A stretch of 64,000 nt of DNA from Cupriavidus necator (GTDB lineage Bacteria > Pseudomonadota > Gammaproteobacteria > Burkholderiales > Burkholderiaceae), in NCBI GenBank assembly GCA_022041995.1, contig CP074381.1, positions 1,302,001-1,366,000 on the forward strand, given 5' to 3'. The position numbers and the translations under genes are program-made. The notes beneath the pieces are model-generated. The model had not been told where the DNA came from. It searched no databases and saw nothing but the letters and a program-made list of their open reading frames with translations. Of this stretch, positions 29,535 through 39,000 are shown one piece after another; the first letter of the stretch is position 1, and every line of letters begins with the position of its first letter.

Positions 29535-31631
29535 ATGCTTCGCAAACTGTTCCGCAAATGGCGCGAATCGCGCAATGCCAGCCTGCAGCTCGATGCCATC
29601 CTGGCGGCGGCCGATCCTGAGGCGCCGCTGGCCGAGCGCAACGGCTGGCTGATCGAGCTGGGCTTCTGGATCCGCCGCGATGGCGGGCTGGGCGCCGACG
29701 CTGGTAGCCAGGACCCTGGTGCGGACCGCCGCCACCCCGAGCATGTGCGGCTGCGCTACCTCCTGCAGGTGCTGGAGCGGCATCCCGACTGGGCCGGGCG
29801 TTTTGCCCTGACGGTGCGCAGCCTGGTGCGCGAGAACGACCCCACGGGCCTGTTCTGCGATACCGGCGTGGCCCTGCACCCGGGCTTTGTCAGCGAGATG
29901 GTGGCCCGGCTGCAGAACCGCTTCCTGCCGCCGCCGCCCAACCGCAGCGACATGGCCGGGCTGTTTGCGCTGGTGTTTGTCGGTGACGAGGACGCAGAGT
30001 GGGTCGAGGCCATTGACGATGAACTGCTGGCGCGGCTGGCGCGTGTGCTGCAGGCCGGCAGCGCCGACGGCGAAGCGGCGGGCATGGCGCACTATCGCGA
30101 TGCGCTGGGCCAGACGCTGGCCACCAGCATCGCGGTGCTGGTCAGCCAGGTGCGCGCCACCGGCCTCAGCCAGGCGATCCGTTCGCGCCTGGCCGGGCGC
30201 GTGGACGAGACGCCGTTCTTCCGCCTGGACGACGCCATCCAGGCCTTGCGTGAAGAGGGCCTGCGCCATGACGACAACAGCTTCGGCCATCGGCTGAACT
30301 ATTTCCGCGCGCTGCTGGACGGCTGCGATGCCGCGATCCGCCATGTGTATGAGGACCTGGAAGAAAACGGCGTATCGATCGAGGTGGTGTTCCAGATCGA
30401 GCGCATGAAGGTGCAGCTCAGCCGCATCGAGCTGCTGCTGGCGGCCTGGGTCGAGCCCCACCGGCCCGGCATGCATGCGCACCTGGTGGCGGAGCTGATC
30501 CGATCGACCCAGGCCCGGCGCAGCATCTCGCACCTGGCCGGCACCTCGTTCGCGCAGCTGGCGCGCAAGGTGGTGGAGCGCTCGGCCGAGACCGGCGAGC
30601 ACTACATCACGCGCGACCGCAGGGAATACGCCGAGCTGGTGCGCGCCGCGGCCGGCGGCGGCCTGGTCTCGGTGGCCACGGTGTACCTGAAGTTCCTGAT
30701 CTACGGCTTGCACCTGGACAAGTTCACCGAAGGGCTGCTGGCCTCGCTTAACTATGCCGGCAGCTTCCTGGCCATCCATTTCGCGCACTTCACGCTGGCG
30801 ACCAAGCAGCCGGCCATGACCGGGCCGGCGCTGGCGCACCGGCTGGACGGGGCGGGGCGGCCGGAAGGGCGCGAGGTATTCGTCGACGACACCATTGCCA
30901 TGATCCGCTCCAACGCGGCGGCAATTGTCGGCAACCTGGCCGTGGTGTTCCCGGTGGCACTGGGCATCCAGTGGCTCGCGCACAAGCTGCTGGGCGCCAA
31001 CCTGATCACGCCCGCCAAGGCGATTGCCACCATCGAATCGTTCTCGATCCTGGGCCCGACGCCGATCTACGCCGCCTTCACCGGCGTGCTGCTGTGGCTG
31101 TCCAGCCTGATTGCCGGCTGGGCCGACAACTGGTTCGCGCTGCACCGCGTGCATGACGTGATGGCCTACAACCGGCGCCTGCGCTACGTGCTGGGTGCGC
31201 GCGGCGCCACCCGGCTGGCGGATTTCTGGAAACGCAACCTGTCGGGCATTGTCGCCAATGTGTCGCTGGGCTTGCTGCTGGGCCTGGGGCCGGAAATCCT
31301 GAGCTTCTTCGGGCCGCATATGGAAGTGCGCCATGTGACGCTGTCGACTGGCTCGGTCGGCACCGCGATCGGCGTGCTGGGGCTGGACGCCCTGCGCATG
31401 CCGGCGCTGTGGCTGGCGGTGGCGGGCATTGCGCTGATGGGGATGCTGAACGTGGCGGTGAGCTTTGCGCTGGCGTTCAATATGGCGTTGCGTTCACGTA
31501 ACCTGCGCCGCGTGGACCGCGCCGAAGTGAGCGCGGCCGTGCGGCGGCGCATCCTGAAACACCCGTTGTCGCTGGTGATGCCGCCCCGCGCGGCAGGCCG
31601 GGAAACGGCCACGGGCGGGCGAGAGGCCTGA
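29535..31631 (+). CDS. SpecificRecomb (Gcr) family protein, probably an integral membrane protein
   Basis: A 698-residue protein of the family annotated as site-specific recombinase Gcr (Pfam SpecificRecomb). The N-terminal half is soluble and helical; the C-terminal half has several long hydrophobic segments, for instance GGLVSVATVYLKFLIYG near 375, IVGNLAVVFPVALGIQWLA near 460, PIYAAFTGVLLWLSSLIAG near 515, VSLGLLLGLGPEILSFF near 580 and ALWLAVAGIALMGMLNVAV near 630. I see no tyrosine or serine recombinase catalytic pattern, so the family name is doubtful for function. It stands alone between the phosphatase gene and iscR. Confidence 0.82.
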   Translation: MLRKLFRKWRESRNASLQLDAILAAADPEAPLAERNGWLIELGFWIRRDGGLGADAGSQDPGADRRHPEHVRLRYLLQVLERHPDWAGRFALTVRSLVRENDPTGLFCDTGVALHPGFVSEMVARLQNRFLPPPPNRSDMAGLFALVFVGDEDAEWVEAIDDELLARLARVLQAGSADGEAAGMAHYRDALGQTLATSIAVLVSQVRATGLSQAIRSRLAGRVDETPFFRLDDAIQALREEGLRHDDNSFGHRLNYFRALLDGCDAAIRHVYEDLEENGVSIEVVFQIERMKVQLSRIELLLAAWVEPHRPGMHAHLVAELIRSTQARRSISHLAGTSFAQLARKVVERSAETGEHYITRDRREYAELVRAAAGGGLVSVATVYLKFLIYGLHLDKFTEGLLASLNYAGSFLAIHFAHFTLATKQPAMTGPALAHRLDGAGRPEGREVFVDDTIAMIRSNAAAIVGNLAVVFPVALGIQWLAHKLLGANLITPAKAIATIESFSILGPTPIYAAFTGVLLWLSSLIAGWADNWFALHRVHDVMAYNRRLRYVLGARGATRLADFWKRNLSGIVANVSLGLLLGLGPEILSFFGPHMEVRHVTLSTGSVGTAIGVLGLDALRMPALWLAVAGIALMGMLNVAVSFALAFNMALRSRNLRRVDRAEVSAAVRRRILKHPLSLVMPPRAAGRETATGGREA

Positions 31632-31657
31632 GGGCGGAGTGGTGCGCTGCGGCAGGG

Positions 31658-31691
31658 GTAGTTGACTGAATTAGTCGGGTACCTTTATACT
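31658..31691 (+). promoter_or_regulatory. isc operon promoter with a type 1 IscR binding site
   Basis: A sigma-70 promoter, TTGACT (31662-31667), 18 bases, TATACT (31686-31691), lies about 50 bases before iscR. Overlapping the minus-35 is GTAGTTGACT-GAATT-AGTCGGGTAC, which matches the type 1 IscR consensus (GACT...AGTC core with flanking TA). IscR holding a [2Fe-2S] cluster would therefore repress the operon, as in E. coli. Confidence 0.85.
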
Positions 31692-31738
31692 TGACGGAAA
31701 CGATCAAGTATTAGCTTCACCCCCCAGAGCCCTGCACC

Positions 31739-32293
31739 ATGAGACTGACCACCAAAGGCCGCTTCGCGGTCACTGCGATGATCGACCTGGCCATGCGCCA
31801 GGACCAGGGACCGGTCACGCTCGCCGGCATCAGCCAGCGGCAGAAGATCTCGTTGTCCTACCTGGAGCAGTTGTTTGGCAAGCTGCGCCGGCACGAGATC
31901 GTTGAAAGCGTGCGCGGCCCGGGCGGCGGCTACAGTCTGGCGCGCAAGGCCGAAGACGTCACCGTGGCGGACATCATCATCGCCGTGGACGAGCCCCTGG
32001 ATGCCACCCAATGCGGCGGCAAGGGCAATTGTAACGGAGATGACGGCTCCGGGCGCTGCATGACCCACGAACTGTGGGCCACGCTGAACCAGAAGATGGT
32101 CGAGTACCTCGACTCCGTTTCCCTCAAGAACCTGGTGGACCAGCAGCGCGAGCGCCAGCCTGCCGTGCTGCACGACATGCGCGAAGACGCCGCGCAGCCG
32201 GTCGCGGCCGATGCGCGCGGCAAGGCCGACAAGCAGGAAAAGCCGGTCCGGGCCAGAATGGTGAATTCAGTTTTCAGCCTGGCGCAGTCCTGA
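31739..32293 (+). CDS. iscR: Fe-S cluster regulator IscR
   Basis: An Rrf2-family regulator that senses the [2Fe-2S] supply and represses the isc operon when loaded. The 184-residue protein has an N-terminal winged helix ([18 protein letters not shown]; recognition part [11 protein letters not shown]) and the cluster ligands Cys92, Cys98, Cys107 and His110. E. coli IscR has Cys92, Cys98, Cys104 and His107, so the loop between the second and third Cys is three residues longer here. It is the first gene of the isc operon and its own promoter carries a type 1 IscR site. Confidence 0.96.
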   Translation: MRLTTKGRFAVTAMIDLAMRQDQGPVTLAGISQRQKISLSYLEQLFGKLRRHEIVESVRGPGGGYSLARKAEDVTVADIIIAVDEPLDATQCGGKGNCNGDDGSGRCMTHELWATLNQKMVEYLDSVSLKNLVDQQRERQPAVLHDMREDAAQPVAADARGKADKQEKPVRARMVNSVFSLAQS

Positions 32294-32354
32294 GCGCGCC
32301 CAGGCAACGACAGCAAAACAGCGATCAGCGGTCCCTAACAAGGCAGTCATAACG

Positions 32355-33572
32355 ATGAGCACCCCACATTTCCCCATCTACATGGATTACTCGGCCACCA
32401 CGCCGGTGGACCCGCGCGTGGCGGACAAGATGATTCCGTACCTGCGCGAGCAGTTCGGCAACCCCGCCTCGCGCAGCCATGCGTACGGCTGGGAAGCGGA
32501 GCGCGCGGTGGAAGAAGCGCGTGAGCAGGTGGCCGCACTGGTCGGCGCCGACCCACGCGAGATCGTGTGGACCTCGGGCGCGACCGAATCGAACAACCTG
32601 GCGATCAAGGGTGCCGCGAACTTCTATTCGGGCAAGGGCAAGCACCTCATCACCCTCAAGACCGAGCACAAGGCCGTGCTCGACACCACGCGCGAGCTGG
32701 AGCGCCAGGGCTTTGAAGTGACCTACCTGGACGTGAAGGAAAACGGCCTGCTCGACATGGAAGTGTTCAAGCAGGCGCTGCGCCCGGACACCATCCTGGT
32801 CTCGGTGATGCTGGTCAACAACGAGATCGGCGTGATCCAGGACGTTGAACAGATCGGCGAGATCTGCCGCGAGAAGGGCATCATCTTCCATTGCGACGCC
32901 GCGCAGGCGACCGGCAAGGTGGCAATCGACCTGGGCAAGCTGAAGTGCGACCTGATGTCGTTCTCGGCCCACAAGACCTACGGCCCCAAGGGCATCGGCG
33001 CGCTGTACGTGCGCCGCAAGCCGCGCGTGCGCATCGAGGCGCAGATGCACGGCGGCGGCCATGAGCGCGGCATGCGCTCGGGCACGCTGGCCACGCACCA
33101 GATCGTCGGCATGGGCGAAGCCTTCCGCATCGCCCGCGAAGAGATGGCGACCGAGAACGAACGCATCCGCATGCTGCGCGACCGCCTGTGGAACGGCCTG
33201 TCGGACATGGAAGAGGTCTACCTGAACGGCGACCTGGAACACCGCGTGCCGCACAACCTGAACGTCAGCTTCAACTTCGTCGAAGGCGAGTCGCTGATCA
33301 TGGCGATCAAGGACGTGGCGGTATCGTCGGGTTCGGCCTGCACCTCGGCCTCGCTGGAGCCGTCGTATGTGCTGCGCGCGCTGGGCCGCAACGACGAACT
33401 GGCCCACAGCTCGATCCGCTTCACGGTGGGCCGCTTCACCACCGAGCAGGAAATCGACTACACCATCGAACTGCTCAAGAGCAAGATCGGCAAGCTGCGC
33501 GACCTGTCGCCGCTGTGGGAGATGTTCAAGGACGGTGTCGATTTGAATTCGATCCAGTGGGCCGCGCACTGA
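32355..33572 (+). CDS. iscS: Cysteine desulfurase IscS
   Basis: A PLP enzyme that takes sulphur from cysteine and passes it as persulphide to IscU, tRNA-modifying enzymes and others. The 405-residue protein has the PLP Lys in [12 protein letters not shown] near residue 206 and the mobile loop with the catalytic Cys in [10 protein letters not shown] near 329. [13 protein letters not shown] and [10 protein letters not shown] are typical. Length matches the E. coli protein (404). It lies 61 bases after iscR within the operon. Confidence 0.98.
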   Translation: MSTPHFPIYMDYSATTPVDPRVADKMIPYLREQFGNPASRSHAYGWEAERAVEEAREQVAALVGADPREIVWTSGATESNNLAIKGAANFYSGKGKHLITLKTEHKAVLDTTRELERQGFEVTYLDVKENGLLDMEVFKQALRPDTILVSVMLVNNEIGVIQDVEQIGEICREKGIIFHCDAAQATGKVAIDLGKLKCDLMSFSAHKTYGPKGIGALYVRRKPRVRIEAQMHGGGHERGMRSGTLATHQIVGMGEAFRIAREEMATENERIRMLRDRLWNGLSDMEEVYLNGDLEHRVPHNLNVSFNFVEGESLIMAIKDVAVSSGSACTSASLEPSYVLRALGRNDELAHSSIRFTVGRFTTEQEIDYTIELLKSKIGKLRDLSPLWEMFKDGVDLNSIQWAAH

Positions 33573-33639
33573 CGCGCCCGCCGCAGATCATCAGAACTAG
33601 AAGCAATACCCCCGCAAAGATACGCAAGAGGTAAGCAAA

Positions 33640-34038
33640 ATGTCATACAGCACCAAGGTTCTCGATCACTATGAAAACCCCCGCAACGTCGGTTCGTTTG
33701 ACAAGAACGACGATGCGGTCGGCACCGGCATGGTCGGTGCGCCGGCTTGCGGCGACGTGATGAAGCTGCAGATCAAGGTCAATGAGGCTGGCGTGATCGA
33801 AGACGCCAAGTTCAAGACCTACGGCTGCGGCTCGGCCATTGCCTCGTCCTCGCTCGTGACCGAGTGGGTCAAGGGCAAGACCGTGGACCAGGCGCTGGAG
33901 ATCAAGAATACCCAGATCGCCGAAGAACTGGCGCTGCCGCCGGTGAAGATCCACTGCTCGATCCTGGCCGAAGACGCGATCAAGGCCGCCGTCGAAGACT
34001 ACAAGAAGAAGCACGGCGCCGAGCAGAAGGCTGCCTGA
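33640..34038 (+). CDS. iscU: Fe-S cluster scaffold IscU
   Basis: The scaffold on which [2Fe-2S] clusters are built. The 132-residue protein has all key residues: Cys37 and Asp39 (ACGD), Cys63 (YGCGSA), His105 and Cys106 (KIHCS), plus the LPPVK motif at 99-103 that HscA binds. The start [20 protein letters not shown] is canonical. The gene lies between iscS and iscA. Confidence 0.98.
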   Translation: MSYSTKVLDHYENPRNVGSFDKNDDAVGTGMVGAPACGDVMKLQIKVNEAGVIEDAKFKTYGCGSAIASSSLVTEWVKGKTVDQALEIKNTQIAEELALPPVKIHCSILAEDAIKAAVEDYKKKHGAEQKAA

Positions 34039-34081
34039 TTCTGTCGCACTGACCACGGCATCGACGAAGGAAGACGCAACG

Positions 34082-34402
34082 ATGATCACCATGACCGAGA
34101 AGGCGGCCAAGCATGTGGCCCGCTACCTGGAACGCCGCGGCAAGGGCGTGGGCCTGCGCCTGGGCGTGAAGACCACCGGCTGCTCGGGCCTGGCCTACAA
34201 GCTGGAATACGTGGACGAGCTGCTGCCGGAAGATGCGGTGTTCGAATCGCACGGCATCAAGGTGATCGTTGACGCCAAGAGCCTGCCGTATATCGACGGC
34301 ACCGAACTCGACTACGCACGTGAAGGGTTGAACGAAGGTTTCCGCTTCAACAACCCCAACGTCAAGGACGAGTGCGGCTGCGGCGAGTCCTTCACGGTCT
34401 GA
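34082..34402 (+). CDS. iscA: A-type Fe-S carrier IscA
   Basis: Carries iron or clusters to target proteins. The 106-residue protein has the three family cysteines, Cys34 (TTGCSG) and Cys98 and Cys100 (ECGCGESF), and the usual length. It follows iscU by 43 bases in the operon. Confidence 0.97.
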   Translation: MITMTEKAAKHVARYLERRGKGVGLRLGVKTTGCSGLAYKLEYVDELLPEDAVFESHGIKVIVDAKSLPYIDGTELDYAREGLNEGFRFNNPNVKDECGCGESFTV

Positions 34403-34427
34403 GGCGCGCTCTCGCGCGAACGCCCCG

Positions 34428-34649
34428 GTGGAGCGCAGCATTGTGGGTTTCCACCGGGACGAGGAAGGCCACTGGGTGGCCGAACTCGAGTGCGGGCACG
34501 GCCAGCACATGCGGCACGATCCGCCCTGGCAGTCGCGGCCGTGGACGGCGAGCGCGCAGGGCCGTGCCGGCAAGCTCGGCGTGCGGGTGAACTGCCTGAA
34601 GTGCGACCGCAACGAGCCGCCGGCCGAGTGGGCGCAGCAGTGCGCCTGA
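34428..34649 (+). CDS. DUF3565 family protein inside the isc operon
   Basis: A 73-residue protein with IVGFHRDEEGHWVAELECGHGQHMRHDPPW and a late VNCLKCD, the pattern of DUF3565. Cys-x-His pairs (CGHGQH) and Cys-x2-Cys suggest metal binding. I start it at the GTG at 34428, since the family begins close to IVGFH. The gene sits between iscA and hscB, where E. coli has nothing, so it may be an extra factor of Fe-S assembly in this lineage; that is inferred from position only. Confidence 0.78.
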   Translation: MERSIVGFHRDEEGHWVAELECGHGQHMRHDPPWQSRPWTASAQGRAGKLGVRVNCLKCDRNEPPAEWAQQCA

Positions 34650-34714
34650 GCGGCCAGTGGCAGCGGTGATGGACAAAGGGGCGGCGCGGCCGCTCCTTTT
34701 TCTTGGGGAAGCAG

Positions 34715-35233
34715 TTGAAAGACGATTTTTTTGCGCTGTTCGGTCTGCCGGCGCAGTATGGCGTGGACGAGGCCGCCCTGGACGTGGCGTACCGCACCGT
34801 GCAGTCGCAGGCACACCCGGACCGCTTTGCCAAGGCGGGCGATGCCGAGCGCCGCGTGGCCATGCAATGGGCCGCGCACGCCAATGAAGCCTATCGCACG
34901 CTGCGCCAGCCGTTGCGCCGCGCGATCTACCTGCTGGGCCTGCGCGGCGTCGATGTGCAGGCCGAGAACAACACCGCCATGGGGCCGGCCTTCCTGATGC
35001 AGCAGATGGAATGGCGTGAGGCGCTGCAGGAAGCGGTGGAAGAGCGCGCGGTCGACCGGCTCGATGCCTTGCTGCGCAGCCTGCGCCAGGAAAAGCGCGA
35101 GCGCCACGAGGCACTGGGCGCGCTGCTGGATGCCGGCGACAACGACGCGGCCGGCGGCGCGGTGCGGCAACTGATGTTTATCGAGAAGATCGAGCACGAT
35201 ACCAGCGAGGCCATCGACCGGCTGGAAGACTGA
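34715..35233 (+). CDS. hscB: Co-chaperone HscB
   Basis: A J-domain protein that brings IscU to HscA and stimulates its ATPase. The 172-residue protein has the J domain with HPD at 34-36 (QAHPDRF) and the C-terminal helical bundle that binds IscU. The TTG at 34715 is chosen, with GGGGAAG in front; another TTG four codons earlier is possible. E. coli HscB has 171 residues. It lies upstream of hscA. Confidence 0.95.
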   Translation: MKDDFFALFGLPAQYGVDEAALDVAYRTVQSQAHPDRFAKAGDAERRVAMQWAAHANEAYRTLRQPLRRAIYLLGLRGVDVQAENNTAMGPAFLMQQMEWREALQEAVEERAVDRLDALLRSLRQEKRERHEALGALLDAGDNDAAGGAVRQLMFIEKIEHDTSEAIDRLED

Positions 35234-35340
35234 CCGGCACGTTTGCCGGGGCCGTGACACAATGGCGCCCGGCGTGAAAACCGCCCCCATGCCGCCCGCA
35301 TGGCGGTTTCCCCCGCCGCACAAGACAGCAAAGAAATACC

Positions 35341-37206
35341 ATGGCACTGCTCCAGATTTCCGAACCCGGCATGTCGCCGGCGCCACACCAACGCCGCCTG
35401 GCCGTCGGCATCGACCTCGGCACCACCAATTCGCTGGTGGCCGCGGTGCGCAGCAGCATTCCTGAAGTGCTGGGCGATGAGCGCGGCCGCGCGCTGCTGC
35501 CCTCGGTCGTGCGCTATCTGCCGGACCGTACCGCCCATATCGGCTACCGGGCCCAGGAAGAAGCGGTGCGCGATCCCAAGAACACCATCGTCTCGGTCAA
35601 GCGCTTCATGGGCCGCGGCCTGCGCGACGTGGCCAATATCGAGCACAGCCCGTATGACTTTGTCGATGCGCCGGGCATGCTGCAGATCAAGACCGCCGCC
35701 GGCGTAAAGAGCCCGGTGGAGATATCGGCCGAGATCCTGGCCACGCTGCGCCAGCGTGCTGAAGACACGCTGGGCGACGACCTGGTCGGCGCCGTCATCA
35801 CGGTGCCGGCGTACTTCGACGAGGCCCAGCGCCAGGCGACCAAGGACGCCGCGCGCCTGGCCGGCCTGGAAGTGCTGCGCCTGCTCAACGAGCCTACCGC
35901 CGCGGCCATTGCCTACGGCCTGGACAACGCCTCGGAAGGCATCTACGCGGTCTATGACCTGGGCGGCGGCACCTTCGATATCTCGGTGCTCAAGCTGACG
36001 CAGGGCGTGTTCGAGGTGCTGGCCACCGGCGGCGACTCGGCCCTGGGCGGCGATGACTTCGACCAGCGCCTGCTGTGCTGGATCGTCGAGCAGGCCAGCC
36101 TGCAGCCGCTGTCGGCGCAGGACATGCGCCTGCTGATGGTGCGCGCGCGCGCGGCCAAGGAAGCGCTGTCGGAAAGCGACAGCACCGTGATCGACGCCGT
36201 GCTCGAGTCCGGCGAGATTGTTCACCTGACGCTGACTGTCGAGATTTTCGACCAGGTCACCGCGCACCTGGTGCAGAAGACCCTGGCGCCGGTTCGCAAG
36301 GCGCTGCGCGACGCGGGCGTCGGGCCCGACGAGGTCAAGGGCGTGGTGCTGGTGGGCGGCGCCACGCGCATGCCGTCGATCCGCAAGGCGGTGGGCGACT
36401 ACTTCAACCAGACCCCGCTGACCAACCTGGACCCTGACCGCGTGGTGGCGCTGGGCGCCGCGATGCAGGCCAACCTGCTGGCCGGCAACCATGCCCCGGG
36501 CGAAGACTGGCTGCTGCTCGACGTGATCCCGCTGTCGCTGGGCGTGGAGACCATGGGCGGCCTGGTCGAGAAGATCATCCCGCGCAACAGCACCATCCCG
36601 GTGGCGCGCGCGCAGGAGTTCACCACCTTCAAGGACGGCCAGACCGCGATGGCGATCCACGTGCTGCAGGGCGAGCGCGAACTGGCCAGCGACTGCCGTT
36701 CGCTGGCGCGCTTCGAGCTGCGCGGCATCCCGCCGATGGTGGCGGGCGCGGCGCGCATCCGCGTGACCTACCAGGTCGACGCCGACGGCCTGTTGTCGGT
36801 GACCGCGCGCGAGACCCATTCGGGCGTGGAGGCCTCGGTCACGGTCAAGCCGTCGTACGGCCTGGCCGACGACGATATCGCGCGCATGCTGCAGGACAGC
36901 TTCCGCGAAGCCGAGCACGACATGAAGAGCCGCGCGCTGGCCGAAGAGCGCGTGGAAGCCGACCGGCTGGTCGAGGCCACGCAGCGCGCGCTGGAAACCG
37001 ATGGCGACCTGTTGTCGACCGAGGAGCGCACGGCGGTGGAAGCGCTGATCGCCACGGTGCGCGAGATTGCCACCGGCGAAGACCACCACGCCATCCACGC
37101 CGCGGTGGAGAAGCTGTCGCACGGTACCGACGAATTCGCTGCCCGCCGCATGGACCGCTCGATCAAGAGCGCGCTGGCCGGGCGCAAGGTGCAGGAGCTG
37201 GGCTGA
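35341..37206 (+). CDS. hscA: Hsp70-type chaperone HscA
   Basis: Releases the Fe-S cluster from IscU to apo-proteins using ATP. The 621-residue protein has the Hsp70 nucleotide domain ([14 protein letters not shown], then [14 protein letters not shown] and [10 protein letters not shown]), the linker region with [17 protein letters not shown], a substrate domain and a helical lid. Its length is close to E. coli HscA (616) and below DnaK, in line with HscA. It is flanked by hscB and fdx, which confirms the assignment. Confidence 0.97.
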   Translation: MALLQISEPGMSPAPHQRRLAVGIDLGTTNSLVAAVRSSIPEVLGDERGRALLPSVVRYLPDRTAHIGYRAQEEAVRDPKNTIVSVKRFMGRGLRDVANIEHSPYDFVDAPGMLQIKTAAGVKSPVEISAEILATLRQRAEDTLGDDLVGAVITVPAYFDEAQRQATKDAARLAGLEVLRLLNEPTAAAIAYGLDNASEGIYAVYDLGGGTFDISVLKLTQGVFEVLATGGDSALGGDDFDQRLLCWIVEQASLQPLSAQDMRLLMVRARAAKEALSESDSTVIDAVLESGEIVHLTLTVEIFDQVTAHLVQKTLAPVRKALRDAGVGPDEVKGVVLVGGATRMPSIRKAVGDYFNQTPLTNLDPDRVVALGAAMQANLLAGNHAPGEDWLLLDVIPLSLGVETMGGLVEKIIPRNSTIPVARAQEFTTFKDGQTAMAIHVLQGERELASDCRSLARFELRGIPPMVAGAARIRVTYQVDADGLLSVTARETHSGVEASVTVKPSYGLADDDIARMLQDSFREAEHDMKSRALAEERVEADRLVEATQRALETDGDLLSTEERTAVEALIATVREIATGEDHHAIHAAVEKLSHGTDEFAARRMDRSIKSALAGRKVQELG

Positions 37207-37246
37207 TCACCGGGCCCGCACCGACATATAGACATCAGGACACCAC

Positions 37247-37585
37247 ATGCCACAGATCGTTGTTTTGCCCCACGTTGAATACTGCCCGGAAGGGACGGTG
37301 ATCGAAGCCGAGAAAGGCGTCAGCGTCTGCGACGCGCTGCTCTTGCACGGCATCGAGATCGAGCATGCGTGCGAGAAATCATGCGCCTGCACCACCTGCC
37401 ACGTGATCGTGCGCGAGGGCTTCAATTCGCTCAACGAGGCCGAGGAGAAGGAAGAAGATCTGCTCGACAAGGCCTGGGGCCTGGAGCCGAATTCGCGCCT
37501 GTCGTGCCAGGCCATCGTCGATGAGGAAGACCTGACCATCGAGATCCCCAAGTACACCATCAACCACGCCAAGGAAGGCCACTGA
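37247..37585 (+). CDS. fdx: ISC-type [2Fe-2S] ferredoxin
   Basis: Supplies electrons to Fe-S cluster assembly. The 112-residue protein has the ligands Cys42, Cys48, Cys51 and Cys87, and also Cys46, the extra cysteine conserved in ISC ferredoxins (CEKSCACTTCHVIV). Length fits E. coli Fdx (111). It lies between hscA and iscX. Confidence 0.97.
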   Translation: MPQIVVLPHVEYCPEGTVIEAEKGVSVCDALLLHGIEIEHACEKSCACTTCHVIVREGFNSLNEAEEKEEDLLDKAWGLEPNSRLSCQAIVDEEDLTIEIPKYTINHAKEGH

Positions 37586-37620
37586 GCGGCCCGGCGGACC
37601 TCAGCGGGAGAATAACCACC

Positions 37621-37815
37621 ATGAAGTGGACCGATACCTACGACATCGCGGCAGCCCTGTACGACAAGTATCCCGATGTGGATCCCATGTCGGTGCGATT
37701 CACCGACCTGCGGCGCTGGGTGCTGGAGCTGGATGGTTTCGCCGATGCGCCTGAGCGCTCCGGCGAGAAGATCCTGGAGGCGATCCAGGCCGCCTGGATC
37801 GAAGAATCCCAATAA
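37621..37815 (+). CDS. iscX: IscX (YfhJ) family protein
   Basis: A small acidic partner of IscS that competes with frataxin for binding and modulates desulfurase activity. The 64-residue protein has the family pattern MKWTDTYDIAAALYDKYPDVDP and FTDLRRWVLELDGF. It is the last gene of the operon, and a strong terminator follows 16 bases later. Confidence 0.95.
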   Translation: MKWTDTYDIAAALYDKYPDVDPMSVRFTDLRRWVLELDGFADAPERSGEKILEAIQAAWIEESQ

Positions 37816-37830
37816 GACTGGAAAGTGCTC

Positions 37831-37857
37831 AAACAGGCCGGCTTTGCCGGCCTGTTT
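37831..37857. terminator. Intrinsic terminator of the isc operon
   Basis: A perfect 12-base stem AAACAGGCCGGC / GCCGGCCTGTTT with a TTT loop lies right after iscX. The A/T ends on both sides make it bidirectional; the convergent outer-membrane protein gene ends just beyond. Confidence 0.9.
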
Positions 37858-37859
37858 GC

Positions 37860-38879
37860 TTAGAAGCGGTAGCCGACGCCCGCCAGGATCACGTCGGTAT
37901 CGCGGTCGTAACCGGTCACGCTGCGGTTCCATGTCAGCCGCGTCAGCCAGTGGTCGCCGAGCCGGTAGCTGGCCGACATCGACATCAGGCCCGACCAGCG
38001 CGACGGCGGGCTGGCCGCGCCCAGGCCTTTCTGGCTCAGGTCGACCGCATAGTACGGGCCCACTCCGACCCCCAGTGTCAGCTTGTCGTGGAAGAACGCG
38101 CGCGTGAGCCACGCCTGCGCGGCCACGCCGTTGCGGCGCAGCGCCGCGTTCTCGCCCTCGTTGATGTAGCTGACCGTGCCGTCCACGTAGCGCCAGAGCC
38201 CGCGCCGGTATTCCACCGCCTTGGCGAAAGAGGTCTGTGAATCGAAGCTGTTGACGATGGTTTCGCCAAGAAACACCGTCAGCTCGTTTTGCGTGACATT
38301 GCCGGCCCGGCCAGGAGGCGGCACCACCGGCCCGCCGCGGTCACCGCGATCGAGCTGGTAGCCGACGCCCAGCAGCAGCGTGTTAGTTTTGATGCTCGAA
38401 GGCGTCTGCGCGCGGTTGTAGCGCGCCTGCAACATCCAGGGACCGCCGTTCACGTACCAGGTTGCCGCGGCGCTCAGCAACGCACCCCAGCCGTGCTGGT
38501 TGTCGTAGGTGCCGTCCGAGCGCTGGTCGGTGGTATCGAAATAGCGGTAAGGACCGGCGCCGACGGCCAGCGTCAGACTGCGGTCCAGGGCCAGGTAGCG
38601 CCACCACAGCTGGACGCTGTGGCCGTCGCGGTGATGGTTGGTGACATGGCCTTCATTCAGGTAGGTGAAGGTCGCGTACCAGTTCTCGCCGAGGTTGTGC
38701 TGGTAAGAGTAGGCGTAGCCGTAGCTGCGCTCGCCGGGGGATTCCGTCGACTGCAGGCCGCCGAGCAGAAGCAATTCCTGCCCGTGCGCCGCGAGGGGCT
38801 GCAACGCCAGCAGCAATCCGCCGGCCAGTGGGAGAAGCCGTTGCCAGATCCTGCGGATACTGCGGAGGGCGGGTTGCAT
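37860..38879 (-). CDS. Predicted outer membrane beta-barrel protein
   Basis: A 339-residue protein with a signal peptide (LLPLAGGLLLALQPLAAHGQE), many alternating hydrophobic and aromatic strands, and a terminal Phe (VGYRF), the usual sign of an outer-membrane barrel. Two similar halves can be seen: each has a strand block with YLNEGH or YINEGE, a block LTLAVGAGPYRYFD or LTLGVGVGPYYAVDL, and a closing GVGYQLDRG or GVGYRF, so it looks like an internal duplication. I do not recognise a named family. The ATG at 38879 is chosen before the signal peptide; another lies ten codons upstream. Confidence 0.78.
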   Translation of the reverse strand: MQPALRSIRRIWQRLLPLAGGLLLALQPLAAHGQELLLLGGLQSTESPGERSYGYAYSYQHNLGENWYATFTYLNEGHVTNHHRDGHSVQLWWRYLALDRSLTLAVGAGPYRYFDTTDQRSDGTYDNQHGWGALLSAAATWYVNGGPWMLQARYNRAQTPSSIKTNTLLLGVGYQLDRGDRGGPVVPPPGRAGNVTQNELTVFLGETIVNSFDSQTSFAKAVEYRRGLWRYVDGTVSYINEGENAALRRNGVAAQAWLTRAFFHDKLTLGVGVGPYYAVDLSQKGLGAASPPSRWSGLMSMSASYRLGDHWLTRLTWNRSVTGYDRDTDVILAGVGYRF

Positions 38880-38934
38880 GGTATGGACTCCGGTCCATGG
38901 GGCGCACAAGGATCATAGCAAAGCAGCCATGAGA

Positions 38935-38957
38935 AAGGCCGGCGACAAGCCGGCCTT
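38935..38957 (-). terminator. Hairpin after the glycine-zipper gene
   Basis: AAGGCCGGC and GCCGGCCTT pair around a 5-base loop. It lies downstream of the glycine-zipper gene on the minus strand. The following T run is short (TTTCTC), so the call is moderate. Confidence 0.5.
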
Positions 38958-39000
38958 GTTGTAACGGCACATTAGGCGTGCCGGTGCGTGACGTGGCCGG

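Noticed and set aside
29523..31334. Open frame of 603 codons on the minus strand
   Set aside because: It is antisense to the SpecificRecomb gene and has low-complexity His/Gln/Arg composition.
34927..37122. Open frame of 731 codons on the minus strand
   Set aside because: It is antisense to hscB and hscA, which are certain; its Arg/His/Gln-rich sequence has no domain pattern.
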